Origin: Pseudomonas silesiensis | Lineage (GTDB): Bacteria; Pseudomonadota; Gammaproteobacteria; Pseudomonadales; Pseudomonadaceae | Direction of reading: 5' to 3' | Assembly: GCF_001661075.1 (NCBI RefSeq) | Contig: NZ_CP014870.1 | Location: 558,001-622,000 of the forward strand | Length of the DNA stretch: 64,000 nucleotides | In this document: positions 37,469 through 48,201 of the stretch, piece by piece | Layout: each line of letters opens with the position of its first letter | Position numbering within the stretch: position 1 is the first letter of the stretch | Made by a program: the position numbers and the translations under genes | Notes under the pieces: generated by a model | The model's input: the letters and a program-made list of their open reading frames with translations, nothing else | Database searches by the model: none | Told to the model about the DNA's origin: nothing

Positions 37469-39415
37469 TCAGACGCGGAAGGCCTGAACGGCCGTATGCA
37501 ACCGCCCACCCAGCACCAACAAATGCTCCCCTTGCTCACGCCCCTGGCCAATGCGCAGCAAATTATCCCCACCCAACTGGTGAATCCGCTCACTGTGGTC
37601 GCGGATTTCGCTGACAGCACCGCTCTGCTGGGCGGTGATATCGGCGATGCGCACGGCGGTGTCGGAAATGGTCTGGATCGCCCCGACGATTTTATCCAGC
37701 GCGCCGTCAGCCGCTTGCGCCTGATTGGCGGTGGCTTCGGCATGCTCGACCTGGGCGCGCATGCCGTCCACCGATTGCCGCGCGGCGGTTTGCAGGCCTG
37801 CGATCAAGGTTTGAATCTCTGCGGTCGCCCGGGCAGTGCGTTGCGCCAGAGTGCGAACCTCTTCGGCCACCACCGCAAACCCACGACCCATTTCTCCGGC
37901 ACGGGCCGCTTCGATGGCGGCGTTCAGGGCCAGCAGGTTGGTCTGGTCGGCAATGGAGCGGATCACCGTCAGCACGCCACCGATGGTTGCCGATTCCTCG
38001 GCCAGGTGTTCGATCATCTGCGCGTTGCCCTGCACCTCCCCCACCAACGCATGCAGGCCGGTGAGGCTCAGGCCGATGACTTTTTGCCCGTGCTCCACCG
38101 CCAGTCCTGCATGTCGACTGGCATCGGCGGCCTGGCTGGCATCACCGGCGACTTGTTGAATGGTCGCCTCCAGTTCGCCGAGGGAGTCGCGGATCAACGC
38201 CGTGTCGCCGGCCTGATGCTCGGCGCCGCTGTGCAGGTCGTGGCTCAACTCAGCCAGGGTTCGGCTGCTGCCGGCGACCTGCTCGGCGTTGAGGCGAATG
38301 GTGCCCACCAGATCCACCAGATAAGCCCGCAGGCGATTGAGCGAGGCTTGAATGTCATGCAATTCGCGATTGGTCTTGCCCAATTCGATGTCCTGGCTGA
38401 AATCGCCCTCGGCCCAGGTCGACAGGGCCGGGGCCAGATTGGTCAGGGTTCGCGCCAGACGTCGCTGCAGGGTATCGATGAGCAATGCAATCAACAGGAT
38501 CAGGCCGATCATCACCCCTTGTATCAACCGCACTTCACTCTGGATCTGCCCGTGCTGGGCGCGGACCACCGGTTCCAGTCCGGCAATGGCCTGCTGCACG
38601 GCGGCGATTTTCAGGTGAGTGGCGGCGCTGAGGTCGGCGCGTTTGCGGATCTGCTCGCGGGTGCGGGCAAGCTCTGAAGGATAACGGGTCAGCAGGCTAT
38701 TGAATTCACGCTTGAGGCCGACGCCAGCCTCTTCTGCGACGGTTTTTTCGGTGTTCTCCAGGCCCATCATCGCCGCGAAATCATCCGTGCTCGACTCGTT
38801 ACTGGCCGTCACGCCCAGTAGTGGCAAGGCGTCCAGCTGTTCGGCTTGAAGACGGATGTTGCTGACTTCGCGCTCGACATCGGCGGCCAATTCGCTGCGA
38901 CCGCTGCTGACCAGCTTGTCCCGGGCCAGGGACAGTTTGCCCAAATGCCGGGACGCGGCAAGCAATGGCGTCAGGTAAGCCACATTGCCGCTGGCGTACT
39001 GGCTGAGCTGATCAAGGCTGGCCCCCAGTTCGCGCTCGGCTTGCAGCAGCAGTGCCTGCGGATCACCGGCGAGCTTGCCGGCAGCCAACAGGTCGGTTTT
39101 GCTGAACTCATCCAGATTCGACAGGCTCGGGCGCAAGGTCTCGGCCAATGCCGGGGGCAACTCGCCGAGTTCGTTGTGCAGCCTGTCGATGGCCTGACCG
39201 CCGCTGCTCAGGCGCAGGGCATCGCCGCTGGCGAGGTAATCCTCGATGTTGCGTGCGACGTCGTCCTGAAATTGTCGGGACAGGCCCAGATAGCGCTCCA
39301 TCAATAGATAGGGACGTTCCAGGGCCTTTTGCGACCACCACAGGGTGGCGCCGAGGGCCACGCACACGGCGACCAACAGGAGGGTATTGAGATTGGTCAG
39401 CAACTTCAGGCGCAT
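37469..39415 (-). CDS. ctpL: Methyl-accepting chemotaxis protein, CtpL-like
   Basis: A 648-residue chemoreceptor. One membrane helix at the N terminus, a long helical periplasmic domain (about 35-295), a second helix ([20 protein letters not shown], about 300-320), HAMP, then the cytoplasmic signalling bundle with the invariant tip [21 protein letters not shown]. aeruginosa CtpL, at the same gene position, senses phosphate; the ligand here is inferred from gene order only. It starts 52 bases after the gcbA stop. Confidence 0.8.
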   Translation of the reverse strand: MRLKLLTNLNTLLLVAVCVALGATLWWSQKALERPYLLMERYLGLSRQFQDDVARNIEDYLASGDALRLSSGGQAIDRLHNELGELPPALAETLRPSLSNLDEFSKTDLLAAGKLAGDPQALLLQAERELGASLDQLSQYASGNVAYLTPLLAASRHLGKLSLARDKLVSSGRSELAADVEREVSNIRLQAEQLDALPLLGVTASNESSTDDFAAMMGLENTEKTVAEEAGVGLKREFNSLLTRYPSELARTREQIRKRADLSAATHLKIAAVQQAIAGLEPVVRAQHGQIQSEVRLIQGVMIGLILLIALLIDTLQRRLARTLTNLAPALSTWAEGDFSQDIELGKTNRELHDIQASLNRLRAYLVDLVGTIRLNAEQVAGSSRTLAELSHDLHSGAEHQAGDTALIRDSLGELEATIQQVAGDASQAADASRHAGLAVEHGQKVIGLSLTGLHALVGEVQGNAQMIEHLAEESATIGGVLTVIRSIADQTNLLALNAAIEAARAGEMGRGFAVVAEEVRTLAQRTARATAEIQTLIAGLQTAARQSVDGMRAQVEHAEATANQAQAADGALDKIVGAIQTISDTAVRIADITAQQSGAVSEIRDHSERIHQLGGDNLLRIGQGREQGEHLLVLGGRLHTAVQAFRV

Positions 39416-39467
39416 CGCGGGACTACCAACGGGAGAATGGTAAGTGCCTGAAGTTATTGCGATTGTG

Positions 39468-41138
39468 TTACAGGGTCATGACCGATTCGGTCGATTCCGC
39501 GGAAAAGATGGCACTTTGCTTCAAGGTTCGCGCCGCCTGTACGCGGTTGCGTCCGGCATGTTTGGCGCGGTACAGCGCCTCGTCAGCCTGGCTGGCCATC
39601 ATCAGGCCGTCGGAGTTTTCGCACAACTCGACGACCCCGGCACTGAAGGTGCACCAGAGGTCCTGGGGCTGGGCCGGGTAATGGATTTCGGCAAAACGCT
39701 GACGGATTTCTTCGAGCACTTTGTAAGCCGATTCGAGGTCGGTGTCCGGCATCACGATGGCGAACTCTTCACCGCCATAGCGCCCGATGAAGTCGGTTTT
39801 GCGCAGGCGTTGCTTGAGGAACAGTGCCAGGCTTTTGATCACACGGTCGCCCATGGGGTGGCCGTGGCTGTCGTTGACACGTTTGAAGTGGTCGATATCC
39901 AGCATTGCAAAACTCAGGGGCTTGCTTTCACGACGGGCGCGCAAGCTGCAGTCTTCGAGCAGTTGCAGGATGTGGGTGTGGTTGTAGAGACCGGTGAGGC
40001 TGTCGCGAACCATCCGCGCCTTGAGGTTGCGCGCCCGCGCCGCGCGATTGCGCACGGTGGTGATCAGGTGTCGGGGCTTGATCGGTTTGGTCAGAAAATC
40101 GTCACCGCCCTCGCTCATGGCATCGAGTTGCTTGTCCAGATCGTCTTCGGCAGACAGGTAAATGATCGGCACGCTGACGTAACGATCATTGTGGCGGATC
40201 ACCTTGGCCAGTTCAGTACCGGTGCAGGCCGGCATATACATGTCGAGGATGATCAGGTCCGGCTGGAAGTCCGCCAGCTCGGCCATCGCCCGGATCGGCT
40301 CGATCAGCGTGCGTGTGACGATCCCGGCGCTGTTGAGCAAGCGTTCGGTGTGCAGCGCCTGGGCGCGGGAGTCATCGATGATCAGCACTTTATAAGGTTC
40401 GTACTGGGCGACGCAGGTCAGGACTTCGATTTTCTCCAGCAGGCTCGACGCCTCGAGGGTGCCGGTCAGGAACTCCTTGCCACCGGCGCGCACCGCGGCA
40501 AGGCGGGTCGGCGTGTCGGTTTCCTGCAGGCTGAAAAACAGCAGCGGCAACGGTTCATCCAGGCCGATCTGGGCGTCGGCGGCCAGTTTCAGGCCGATGC
40601 CGGCGCCGCAGAAGTCGACGTCCATGACGATCGCCGCGGGCAAGCGCTCGGCCATCGACGAGCGAAATGCCGCCACGCTGTCCAGGGATTGGGCGCTTAG
40701 CCCGAAGAATTCCAGCTGCCTGGCCAGGCGTTCGGCGCGGTCGTGATCCTGCAGCATCACATAGATGGGCTTGCGCAACGGCGGCAGGAAGGTTTGTTCA
40801 AGCTGATCGCCATGGCGCAGGCCGGTGCGCGACAAGCGCTGCATCAGGTGATTGAGGTCATTGATCAGACCGCTGTTCAGGCGTCCGCGATTGGCGTCGA
40901 CCGACTGCAGCGACTGGCCGATGAGGCGCGCCAGTTGGGTGTGTTCCGGTTGTTCGAAGCGCTCGGCAAAACGCAGCAGACGCAGGTTGGCCTCGCTCAG
41001 TTCCGATAAGTCGGTGTTGCACCACTCGTTGCTTTGCAGACGCTGCCATATTTCAAGAATCTGACGTGCCTGATGAATCACCCGCTGGGCAAAGTGGTGC
41101 TTGAGGCGCTCACGGCTGGGTTCTTCTGGCTCGGTCAT
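39468..41138 (-). CDS. gcbA: Diguanylate cyclase GcbA (REC-REC-GGDEF)
   Basis: A 556-residue response-regulator cyclase that makes c-di-GMP; GcbA promotes biofilm attachment in P. fluorescens and dispersion responses in P. aeruginosa. After a helical N-terminal region (1-120) come a degenerate receiver ([16 protein letters not shown]; phosphorylation site replaced by VMDVDFCG), a canonical receiver ([24 protein letters not shown]) and a GGDEF domain with GGEEF at 455-459 and the inhibitory RxxD site (RKTD, 446-449). Named from architecture and gene order. Confidence 0.85.
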   Translation of the reverse strand: MTEPEEPSRERLKHHFAQRVIHQARQILEIWQRLQSNEWCNTDLSELSEANLRLLRFAERFEQPEHTQLARLIGQSLQSVDANRGRLNSGLINDLNHLMQRLSRTGLRHGDQLEQTFLPPLRKPIYVMLQDHDRAERLARQLEFFGLSAQSLDSVAAFRSSMAERLPAAIVMDVDFCGAGIGLKLAADAQIGLDEPLPLLFFSLQETDTPTRLAAVRAGGKEFLTGTLEASSLLEKIEVLTCVAQYEPYKVLIIDDSRAQALHTERLLNSAGIVTRTLIEPIRAMAELADFQPDLIILDMYMPACTGTELAKVIRHNDRYVSVPIIYLSAEDDLDKQLDAMSEGGDDFLTKPIKPRHLITTVRNRAARARNLKARMVRDSLTGLYNHTHILQLLEDCSLRARRESKPLSFAMLDIDHFKRVNDSHGHPMGDRVIKSLALFLKQRLRKTDFIGRYGGEEFAIVMPDTDLESAYKVLEEIRQRFAEIHYPAQPQDLWCTFSAGVVELCENSDGLMMASQADEALYRAKHAGRNRVQAARTLKQSAIFSAESTESVMTL

Positions 41139-41425
41139 ATCCTGACTACTAGAGAGGGTGCATGCTGAGGTCTGATGGTGGCTCTATGCTAGCACCCCTT
41201 GTCATGGGCATGAGTGTCGCACGTCAATAATCTGCAAAGCGACCTCATTCAGTTTGTGGCCGACTGGTCGGATAGGCTGGCGGCCGCGCTTCATTTATAG
41301 TGGCCGCTCGATCGCGCCCGTGCGCGGCTCGCCCATTGCGCCGGATTTAATGCACGGCAAACGAGGCACGATGGCGTAGGGTTGTGGTCGAACCGATGAA
41401 CTCAAGTGATTGAAAGGATATCGCC
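41139..41425. other. Divergent promoter gap between gcbA and the DUF2333 gene
   Basis: A 287-base gap with no open frame. A TATAGT hexamer at 41296-41301 could serve the rightward gene, but I see no convincing -35. No REP is present. Confidence 0.3.
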
Positions 41426-42493
41426 ATGCTGGACTGGAAGAACCGCGCGGGCAGCGCGCCTGAACGTGCCGCTGAACCGAAATCGGCCACCCGCAGTTAT
41501 TTTGGCGGCCTGTTGTTCAGCCGGGCGCTGGCCACACTGATCGGCCTTTACCTGCTGGTTGCGGTTGCGCTGGGCTGGTATTGGAGCCAGGAACCCGCGC
41601 TGTTCCCGGTTCAACAGAATGCCCAGGTGGCAGCCGAGAAAGAAGGCAAGCAGATGGTCATCGGCTATACCACGGTGGAAACGCTGAAGAGCGTCGCCGA
41701 TACCTTGCTGACCAAACCGGGTGGTTATATTTCCAATGACCGTTTCCCTCCAGGCCTGTGGATGGATAACACGCCGAGCTGGGAATATGGCGTGCTGGTC
41801 CAGGTCCGTGACCTGAGCCGTGCGCTGCGCAAGGACTTCGCCCGTTCCCAGTCGCAGTCCACCGAAGACGCCGACCTGGCCAAGGCCGAGCCGCGTTTCA
41901 ACTTCGACAACAAAAGCTGGGTGCTGCCATCCAGTGAGTCTGAATACCAGGAAGGGATCAAGTCCCTGAGCCGTTATCAGGCACGCTTGTCCGACCCGAG
42001 TCAGAAAAGCGCATTGTTCTATGCCCGCGCCGACAACCTGAACAACTGGCTGGGCGATGTCGGCACCCGCCTGGGTTCGTTGTCGCAACGACTGTCGGCC
42101 AGCGTTGGCCGGGTCAAGCTCAATACCGCGCTGAAAACCGAAGTCGTTGCACCAGGTCAGGTCCCGCAGGTCGACGAAGAAATCGTCGAAACCCCGTGGA
42201 TGCAGATCGACAATGTGTTCTACGAAGCCCGTGGCCAGGCCTGGGCACTGTCCCATCTGCTGCGCGCCATCGAAGTCGACTTCGCCGACGTGCTGGCCAA
42301 GAAGAACGCGACGGTCAGCGTGCGCCAGATCATTCGTGAACTGGAAGCCTCGCAAGAACCGGTGTGGAGCCCGATGATCCTCAACGGCAGCGGCTTCGGT
42401 GTGCTGGCCAACCACTCGCTGGTCATGGCCAATTACATCTCCCGGGCCAACGCCGCGGTCATCGATTTGCGTCAGTTGCTCAATCAGGGCTGA
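41426..42493 (+). CDS. DUF2333 membrane-anchored protein
   Basis: A 355-residue protein of unknown function. One membrane helix near residues 30-50 (ALATLIGLYLLVAVALGWYW) places the rest in the periplasm. Conserved motifs include PGGYISNDRFPPGLWMDN and WEYGVLVQVRDLSRALRKDF. It starts a rightward run with the NUDIX gene three bases downstream. Confidence 0.88.
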   Translation: MLDWKNRAGSAPERAAEPKSATRSYFGGLLFSRALATLIGLYLLVAVALGWYWSQEPALFPVQQNAQVAAEKEGKQMVIGYTTVETLKSVADTLLTKPGGYISNDRFPPGLWMDNTPSWEYGVLVQVRDLSRALRKDFARSQSQSTEDADLAKAEPRFNFDNKSWVLPSSESEYQEGIKSLSRYQARLSDPSQKSALFYARADNLNNWLGDVGTRLGSLSQRLSASVGRVKLNTALKTEVVAPGQVPQVDEEIVETPWMQIDNVFYEARGQAWALSHLLRAIEVDFADVLAKKNATVSVRQIIRELEASQEPVWSPMILNGSGFGVLANHSLVMANYISRANAAVIDLRQLLNQG

Positions 42494-42496
42494 GTC

Positions 42497-43057
42497 ATGG
42501 TTGATAGCTCCATCGATAGTCTGCGCGAGGCCGCCCATCGTGCGGCCTCGGATGCCGAACAGATCGCCTGGGTCGACGAGCAGGACAACCTGCTCGGCGC
42601 CCTGGTCCGCTCCGAGCTGCGCGAGCGCGGGCTGATCGGTCGCGGCACCTACATCATGCTGTTCAATTCCGCCGGTGAACTGTGCGTGCACCGACGCACC
42701 CTGAGCAAAGCGATTTACCCGGGTTACTGGGACGTTGCGGCCGGCGGCATGGTGCTGGCCACCGAGACTTACGCCGAGTCGGCGGCCCGTGAGCTGGAAG
42801 AAGAGCTGGGCGTGGGCGGTGTGGAACTGACCGCCCATGATCACTTTTACTTCGAGGACACCGGCAACCGACTCTGGTGTTCGGCGTTTTCGGCGGTGTG
42901 GGACGGCCCGTTGATCCTGCAACCGGAAGAAGTGGTTGAAGCGCGCTTCATCCCGATCGATCAGGTTCTGCTGGAAATCACGCAGAAGCCTTATTGCCCG
43001 GACTCTTTGGCGGCCTTGCGGCGCTATCTCCGGTCCCAAGGGCCGGACGTCGCATAA
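42497..43057 (+). CDS. NUDIX hydrolase
   Basis: A 186-residue YfcD/IDI-like hydrolase. The Nudix box is intact at about 83-106 (GGMVLATETY...AARELEEELGV). An N-terminal domain (VDEQDNLLGALVRSELRERG) resembles isopentenyl-isomerase-type Nudix proteins; the substrate cannot be told. It begins three bases after the DUF2333 stop. Confidence 0.9.
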   Translation: MVDSSIDSLREAAHRAASDAEQIAWVDEQDNLLGALVRSELRERGLIGRGTYIMLFNSAGELCVHRRTLSKAIYPGYWDVAAGGMVLATETYAESAARELEEELGVGGVELTAHDHFYFEDTGNRLWCSAFSAVWDGPLILQPEEVVEARFIPIDQVLLEITQKPYCPDSLAALRRYLRSQGPDVA

Positions 43058-43150
43058 GCGGCATAAATTGGCGCCGATTGGCTCTTAGCAAGTCGGCTTT
43101 TTGCCGTTACACTGCGCGACCTTTTCAAACTGAACCGGTATTGCTCTTCT

Positions 43151-43250
43151 GTAGGAGCGAAGCTTGCTCGCGAAGGACGTTAACGATAACGCGTGCATTC
43201 AGATTGTCCGCATCGTCCTTGCGTTCTTCGCGAGCAAGCTTCGCTCCTAC
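43151..43250. repeat. REPIN upstream of the SUI1-family gene
   Basis: Inverted GTAGGAGCGAAGCTTGCTCG arms. The spacer contains AACGATAACGCG, also found in the REPINs at 1726 and 37349. Confidence 0.85.
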
Positions 43251-43352
43251 AGGATTGTACCGGTTCAGTAGCGCTGCCCCTGCCTGAGTGGGGCTTCGCG
43301 GTCGATGGCACAGCTGCCGCGACCAGTCTTTGTCCTCCCAAGAGGATTGCCG

Positions 43353-43724
43353 GTGGCCAAAAAAGCCGCATCCTTCGCCGCCCTTGGTGGCCTGGTATTT
43401 TCCACCGACGCAGGTCGTCATTGCCCCGATTGCAGTAAACCGGTGGATGCCTGCATCTGCAAACAGACCGTTATCCCGGCCGGCGACGGCATCGCTCGCG
43501 TGCGTCGCGAAAGCAAGGGGCGTGGCGGCAAGACGGTGACCACCATCACCGGCGTGCCGTTGGCCGAAGACGCGCTCAAGGACCTGGCGACCACGTTGAA
43601 AAAACGTTGCGGGACCGGCGGTGCGTTGAAAGACGGCATCATTGAAATCCAGGGCGATCATGTCGAGCTACTCTTGGCCGAACTGATCAAGCACGGTTTC
43701 AAGGCGAAGAAGTCCGGCGGCTAG
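43353..43724 (+). CDS. SUI1-family translation initiation factor (YciH-like)
   Basis: A 123-residue bacterial eIF1 homologue that may improve start-site fidelity. A CPDC...CIC cysteine group precedes the SUI1 fold (KGRGGKTVTTITGVPL, LKKRCGTGGALKDGIIEIQG). The start is the GTG at 43353, eight bases after AAGAGGA; an ATG further upstream has no ribosome site and adds non-family residues. Confidence 0.9.
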   Translation: MAKKAASFAALGGLVFSTDAGRHCPDCSKPVDACICKQTVIPAGDGIARVRRESKGRGGKTVTTITGVPLAEDALKDLATTLKKRCGTGGALKDGIIEIQGDHVELLLAELIKHGFKAKKSGG

Positions 43725-43726
43725 CA

Positions 43727-43803
43727 GCCTCTGTGAAACCCACCCTCGGCTTGATCCGGTCCTGACCCAGGCCCGGCGTCGTCTACATGGTTTTCACAGA
43801 GCC
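43727..43803 (+). promoter_or_regulatory. Long-range inverted repeat in the speA leader region
   Basis: GCCTCTGTGAAACC and GGTTTTCACAGAGCC are inverted copies about 48 bases apart, directly after the SUI1-family stop. It may be a terminator-like or regulatory fold. The rest of the gap to speA has a TTGACG at 43855-43860 and TAGACT at 43880-43885, a weak promoter candidate. Confidence 0.4.
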
Positions 43804-43937
43804 TGTTCTGACCGGTTTCTAAACTCATCGCGGTCAGCGAGGTCTATCCCCTCGTTGACGAACCGTCATTTTCATTCTTTAGACTGCGCCGGCCTGAACC
43901 CAGGCGACGCTCTATGACTTCTTTATAGGGGACTTCA

Positions 43938-45851
<1,914 letters not shown>

Positions 45852-46083
45852 GGTAAGTCGTCGTTCTCACCAGGTTGTCTGAAAATGTTCCGTTCACTGC
45901 GGAAGTTTCGGATGACCTGGTAGGAAGGTTCTCTATTCGCTAAGGAAATTTCCCCACTTTCAGCTATCAAAGGTATTTGGTCTTCTTTTCGCGTAGGCCA
46001 TTTCCTAAGTTGTATTTCGCCTCTCTACTCGGCCATGTCTCTCGGCGAGAATCCCCGGCCGCCCCTCCTGTAGAGAATCGCCG
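45852..46083 (+). promoter_or_regulatory. AT-rich leader of the vgrG module
   Basis: A 232-base region that is much AT-richer than either neighbour. It contains an ACCAGGT/ACCTGGT inverted repeat (about 45868 and 45915), the perfect palindrome GGAAATTTCC (45944-45953) and four GGA triplets at 45901, 45910, 45923 and 45944, compatible with RsmA/RsmE binding if transcribed. No open frame. Confidence 0.4.
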
Positions 46084-47394
46084 ATGTTCGATCCAGTCAA
46101 CGAGCCTTCATTTCGTCTGGATGTAGCAGGCCTGTCCGACGCCTTCGAAGTCCTGGCCTTTACCGGTAAAGAAGCCATCAACGAGCCTTTTGCGTTCGAT
46201 GTGGATCTGCTGGTAGATGACCCGACGCTTGACCTTGCCAGCCTGCTGTACCAACCGGTCTACCTGCACTTCGGGCCGGCGGGACACGCTATTCATGGAC
46301 ATCTGCACGAACTCGTCCAGCGTGACCAGGGTCCGGCTGCACGGCTCTGCCGCGTGCGGCTGGGGCCGAAGCTGGCATGCCTTGCCCAGCGTTTCAGCCA
46401 GAGAATCTTCAGTGCCCGCTCGGTGCCGCAGATCCTCAGCCAGGTACTCAGGGAGCATGGCATTGCCGGCAATGATCGGCGCTTTGAGTTGAGTGGCGAT
46501 TACCCGCCCCTTGATTTCTGTACGCAGTACCGGGAATCGGACCTGCAGTTTCTCCAGCGTCTGTGCGTCGAGGCACGGCTTAACTACCATTTCGAGCACC
46601 ACGCACAGGGCCACTGCGTGGTCTTCGGGGATGGTCAGGCGCATTTTCGCCTTGGCGAGCTGGCGGATTTTCATGTCGACAGCGAGCAACCGGCAGTGCG
46701 GCAGTTTCAGCTTCAGGAGCAACGAACCGCCCAGAGTGCCAAAGGCCGTACGGACCTGGCGACGCTGCGCAGTGGTCAACTGATGTCGCTGTCCGGCCAT
46801 CCAGTTGCCCACTGGAATCAACTGTGGCTGTTGACCCACATCGAACATCAGGGGAGCCAGGATCCACTGGCCCCCTATAGCAATCAGATCAGCGCGATTC
46901 ACCGGGACGCGCCCCTGGTGTCGCCCCATTGCGCAACGAAACCGCGCATGCACAGCCTGCAACGGGCCTGGGTCGTCGATGTCGAAGAGTCTCGACCGGA
47001 TCCATCCAGGCCGGTCGCCGTGCAATTCGATTGGCTTTACCAGGGCGAGGGCGCGATCCCCACACACTGTTGGCTGCCCTTGGCAAGCGAACTGAGCGCA
47101 ACGGATTCGCCGCTCAGTGAAGGCGCCGAAGTGGTGGTGAGCTTTATCGAGGGCGATCCGGATCGGCCGCTGATTACCGGTTTTCTTCACCTGCCGAAGG
47201 CTGTCGAAGAGGCAGAGGAGCCCCGCGCGACGGACGACTGTCCGCCCGACGAAGGCTTGCTCCGAATGCTGCGCTCCGGCGAGCCCTTGATGCTGCTGTG
47301 CCTGCTGCCGGGTGGCGGCAGTTACACGCATTGCGCTCAGGTTTTCTGCACCTGCCGGGCGGCGACGCGGTTCGGCCGGAGCGGTGCGGCATGA
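46084..47394 (+). CDS. vgrG: Short VgrG spike protein of a type VI secretion system
   Basis: A 436-residue VgrG. The gp27-like base (1 to about 280, with FEVLAFTGKEAINEPFAFDV and LDFCTQYRESDLQFLQRLCV) and the OB-fold gp5 part (PVAVQFDWLYQGEGAIPTHC, GAEVVVSFIEGDPDRPLITG) are complete. The long beta-helix is missing; instead it ends with a Cys-containing tail (EPLMLLCLLPGGGSY, CTCRAATRFGRSGAA). The clean end and the overlapping start of the next gene argue that this short form is natural. It should form the T6SS tip and carry an effector through the adjacent adaptor; no other T6SS genes are nearby. Confidence 0.88.
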   Translation: MFDPVNEPSFRLDVAGLSDAFEVLAFTGKEAINEPFAFDVDLLVDDPTLDLASLLYQPVYLHFGPAGHAIHGHLHELVQRDQGPAARLCRVRLGPKLACLAQRFSQRIFSARSVPQILSQVLREHGIAGNDRRFELSGDYPPLDFCTQYRESDLQFLQRLCVEARLNYHFEHHAQGHCVVFGDGQAHFRLGELADFHVDSEQPAVRQFQLQEQRTAQSAKGRTDLATLRSGQLMSLSGHPVAHWNQLWLLTHIEHQGSQDPLAPYSNQISAIHRDAPLVSPHCATKPRMHSLQRAWVVDVEESRPDPSRPVAVQFDWLYQGEGAIPTHCWLPLASELSATDSPLSEGAEVVVSFIEGDPDRPLITGFLHLPKAVEEAEEPRATDDCPPDEGLLRMLRSGEPLMLLCLLPGGGSYTHCAQVFCTCRAATRFGRSGAA

Positions 47395-48173
47395 TCGCCG
47401 CGAGCCCGCAATGGCTATTGCTGGATGTGCCGGGTGCGCCACGGGCGGGGGCGACACTGCGGCAAACGTTTGCCCATGCGCGGTGGTTCTGGTTGTTCGA
47501 GGATACGGAACTGCATGCGTCGCGCGAACAGGGGCCGGTTCTGGTGGACCTGGGCTCATGCCCGGCGCTGGCCGGGTTGTGCTACAGCGAAGCGCAAGAC
47601 TGGCGTGGACTGTTGGTTTTCAGCGCGGCGTCGCTGTCGCCGCTGCTGGCGCATTTGCGCCGTATGCTCACGGTCACGGTCGGCGTGCATCACCGCGCTT
47701 TGTTGAACTACTACAACCCCAACACGGCCAGTTATATTTTCGATGCCTGCGATGCCCGGGAGCTGAGTCGCTGGCTGGGGCCGATCAGCCAGTTGCACTG
47801 GTTCGGCGGAACCTGGGCGGATCGCGCGATCGGCTGTCAGAGCTGGCAGCAGCTGCACAACCCGGGGCTCGCGGTGAGCCCGTTAGCCATTGAAGAAAGC
47901 CTCAGCCCCGGTCAACAGGGAAAGCTGCAAACCTGTCTGCTGGAACAGCACGCCTGGCACTGGAGCCAATCCACGGGGACCGATTACAACAGGCTGTGGT
48001 CGCATCTGCAGGAAGGGCTGGCGCTGGGCTTCAACGAGCGTCCGGTGCTCGATGAGTGGTTATGGCTGCGCTTGCAATACCCCCGCGCGGCGCTGGTGCT
48101 GCCTTTGTCGGGACGGACTCAACAGGAGCGTCTGCACAGCCTGCGCGACCGATGGCAGACCGATCGACACTGA
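47391..48173 (+). CDS. DUF4123 effector adaptor (Tap/TEC type)
   Basis: A 260-residue DUF4123 protein from the ATG overlapping the vgrG stop (ATGA). Typical features are QWLLLDVPGAPRAG at the start, LVDLGSCPALAG, and an LHWFGGTWADRA segment before the C-terminal helical lobe. These proteins load a cognate effector on VgrG. The next gene is a convergent MATE transporter only 28 bases away, so the expected effector gene is absent here. Confidence 0.85.
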   Translation: MIAASPQWLLLDVPGAPRAGATLRQTFAHARWFWLFEDTELHASREQGPVLVDLGSCPALAGLCYSEAQDWRGLLVFSAASLSPLLAHLRRMLTVTVGVHHRALLNYYNPNTASYIFDACDARELSRWLGPISQLHWFGGTWADRAIGCQSWQQLHNPGLAVSPLAIEESLSPGQQGKLQTCLLEQHAWHWSQSTGTDYNRLWSHLQEGLALGFNERPVLDEWLWLRLQYPRAALVLPLSGRTQQERLHSLRDRWQTDRH

Positions 48174-48201
48174 CCCCGGCGTTCATCACGGCCGCGCCGG
48201 A

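Noticed and set aside
46084..47394. vgrG as a frameshifted or truncated pseudogene
   Set aside because: The base and OB-fold parts are intact, the C-terminal tail looks like a defined family ending, and the next gene starts on the stop codon. No in-frame remnant of a beta-helix lies downstream.
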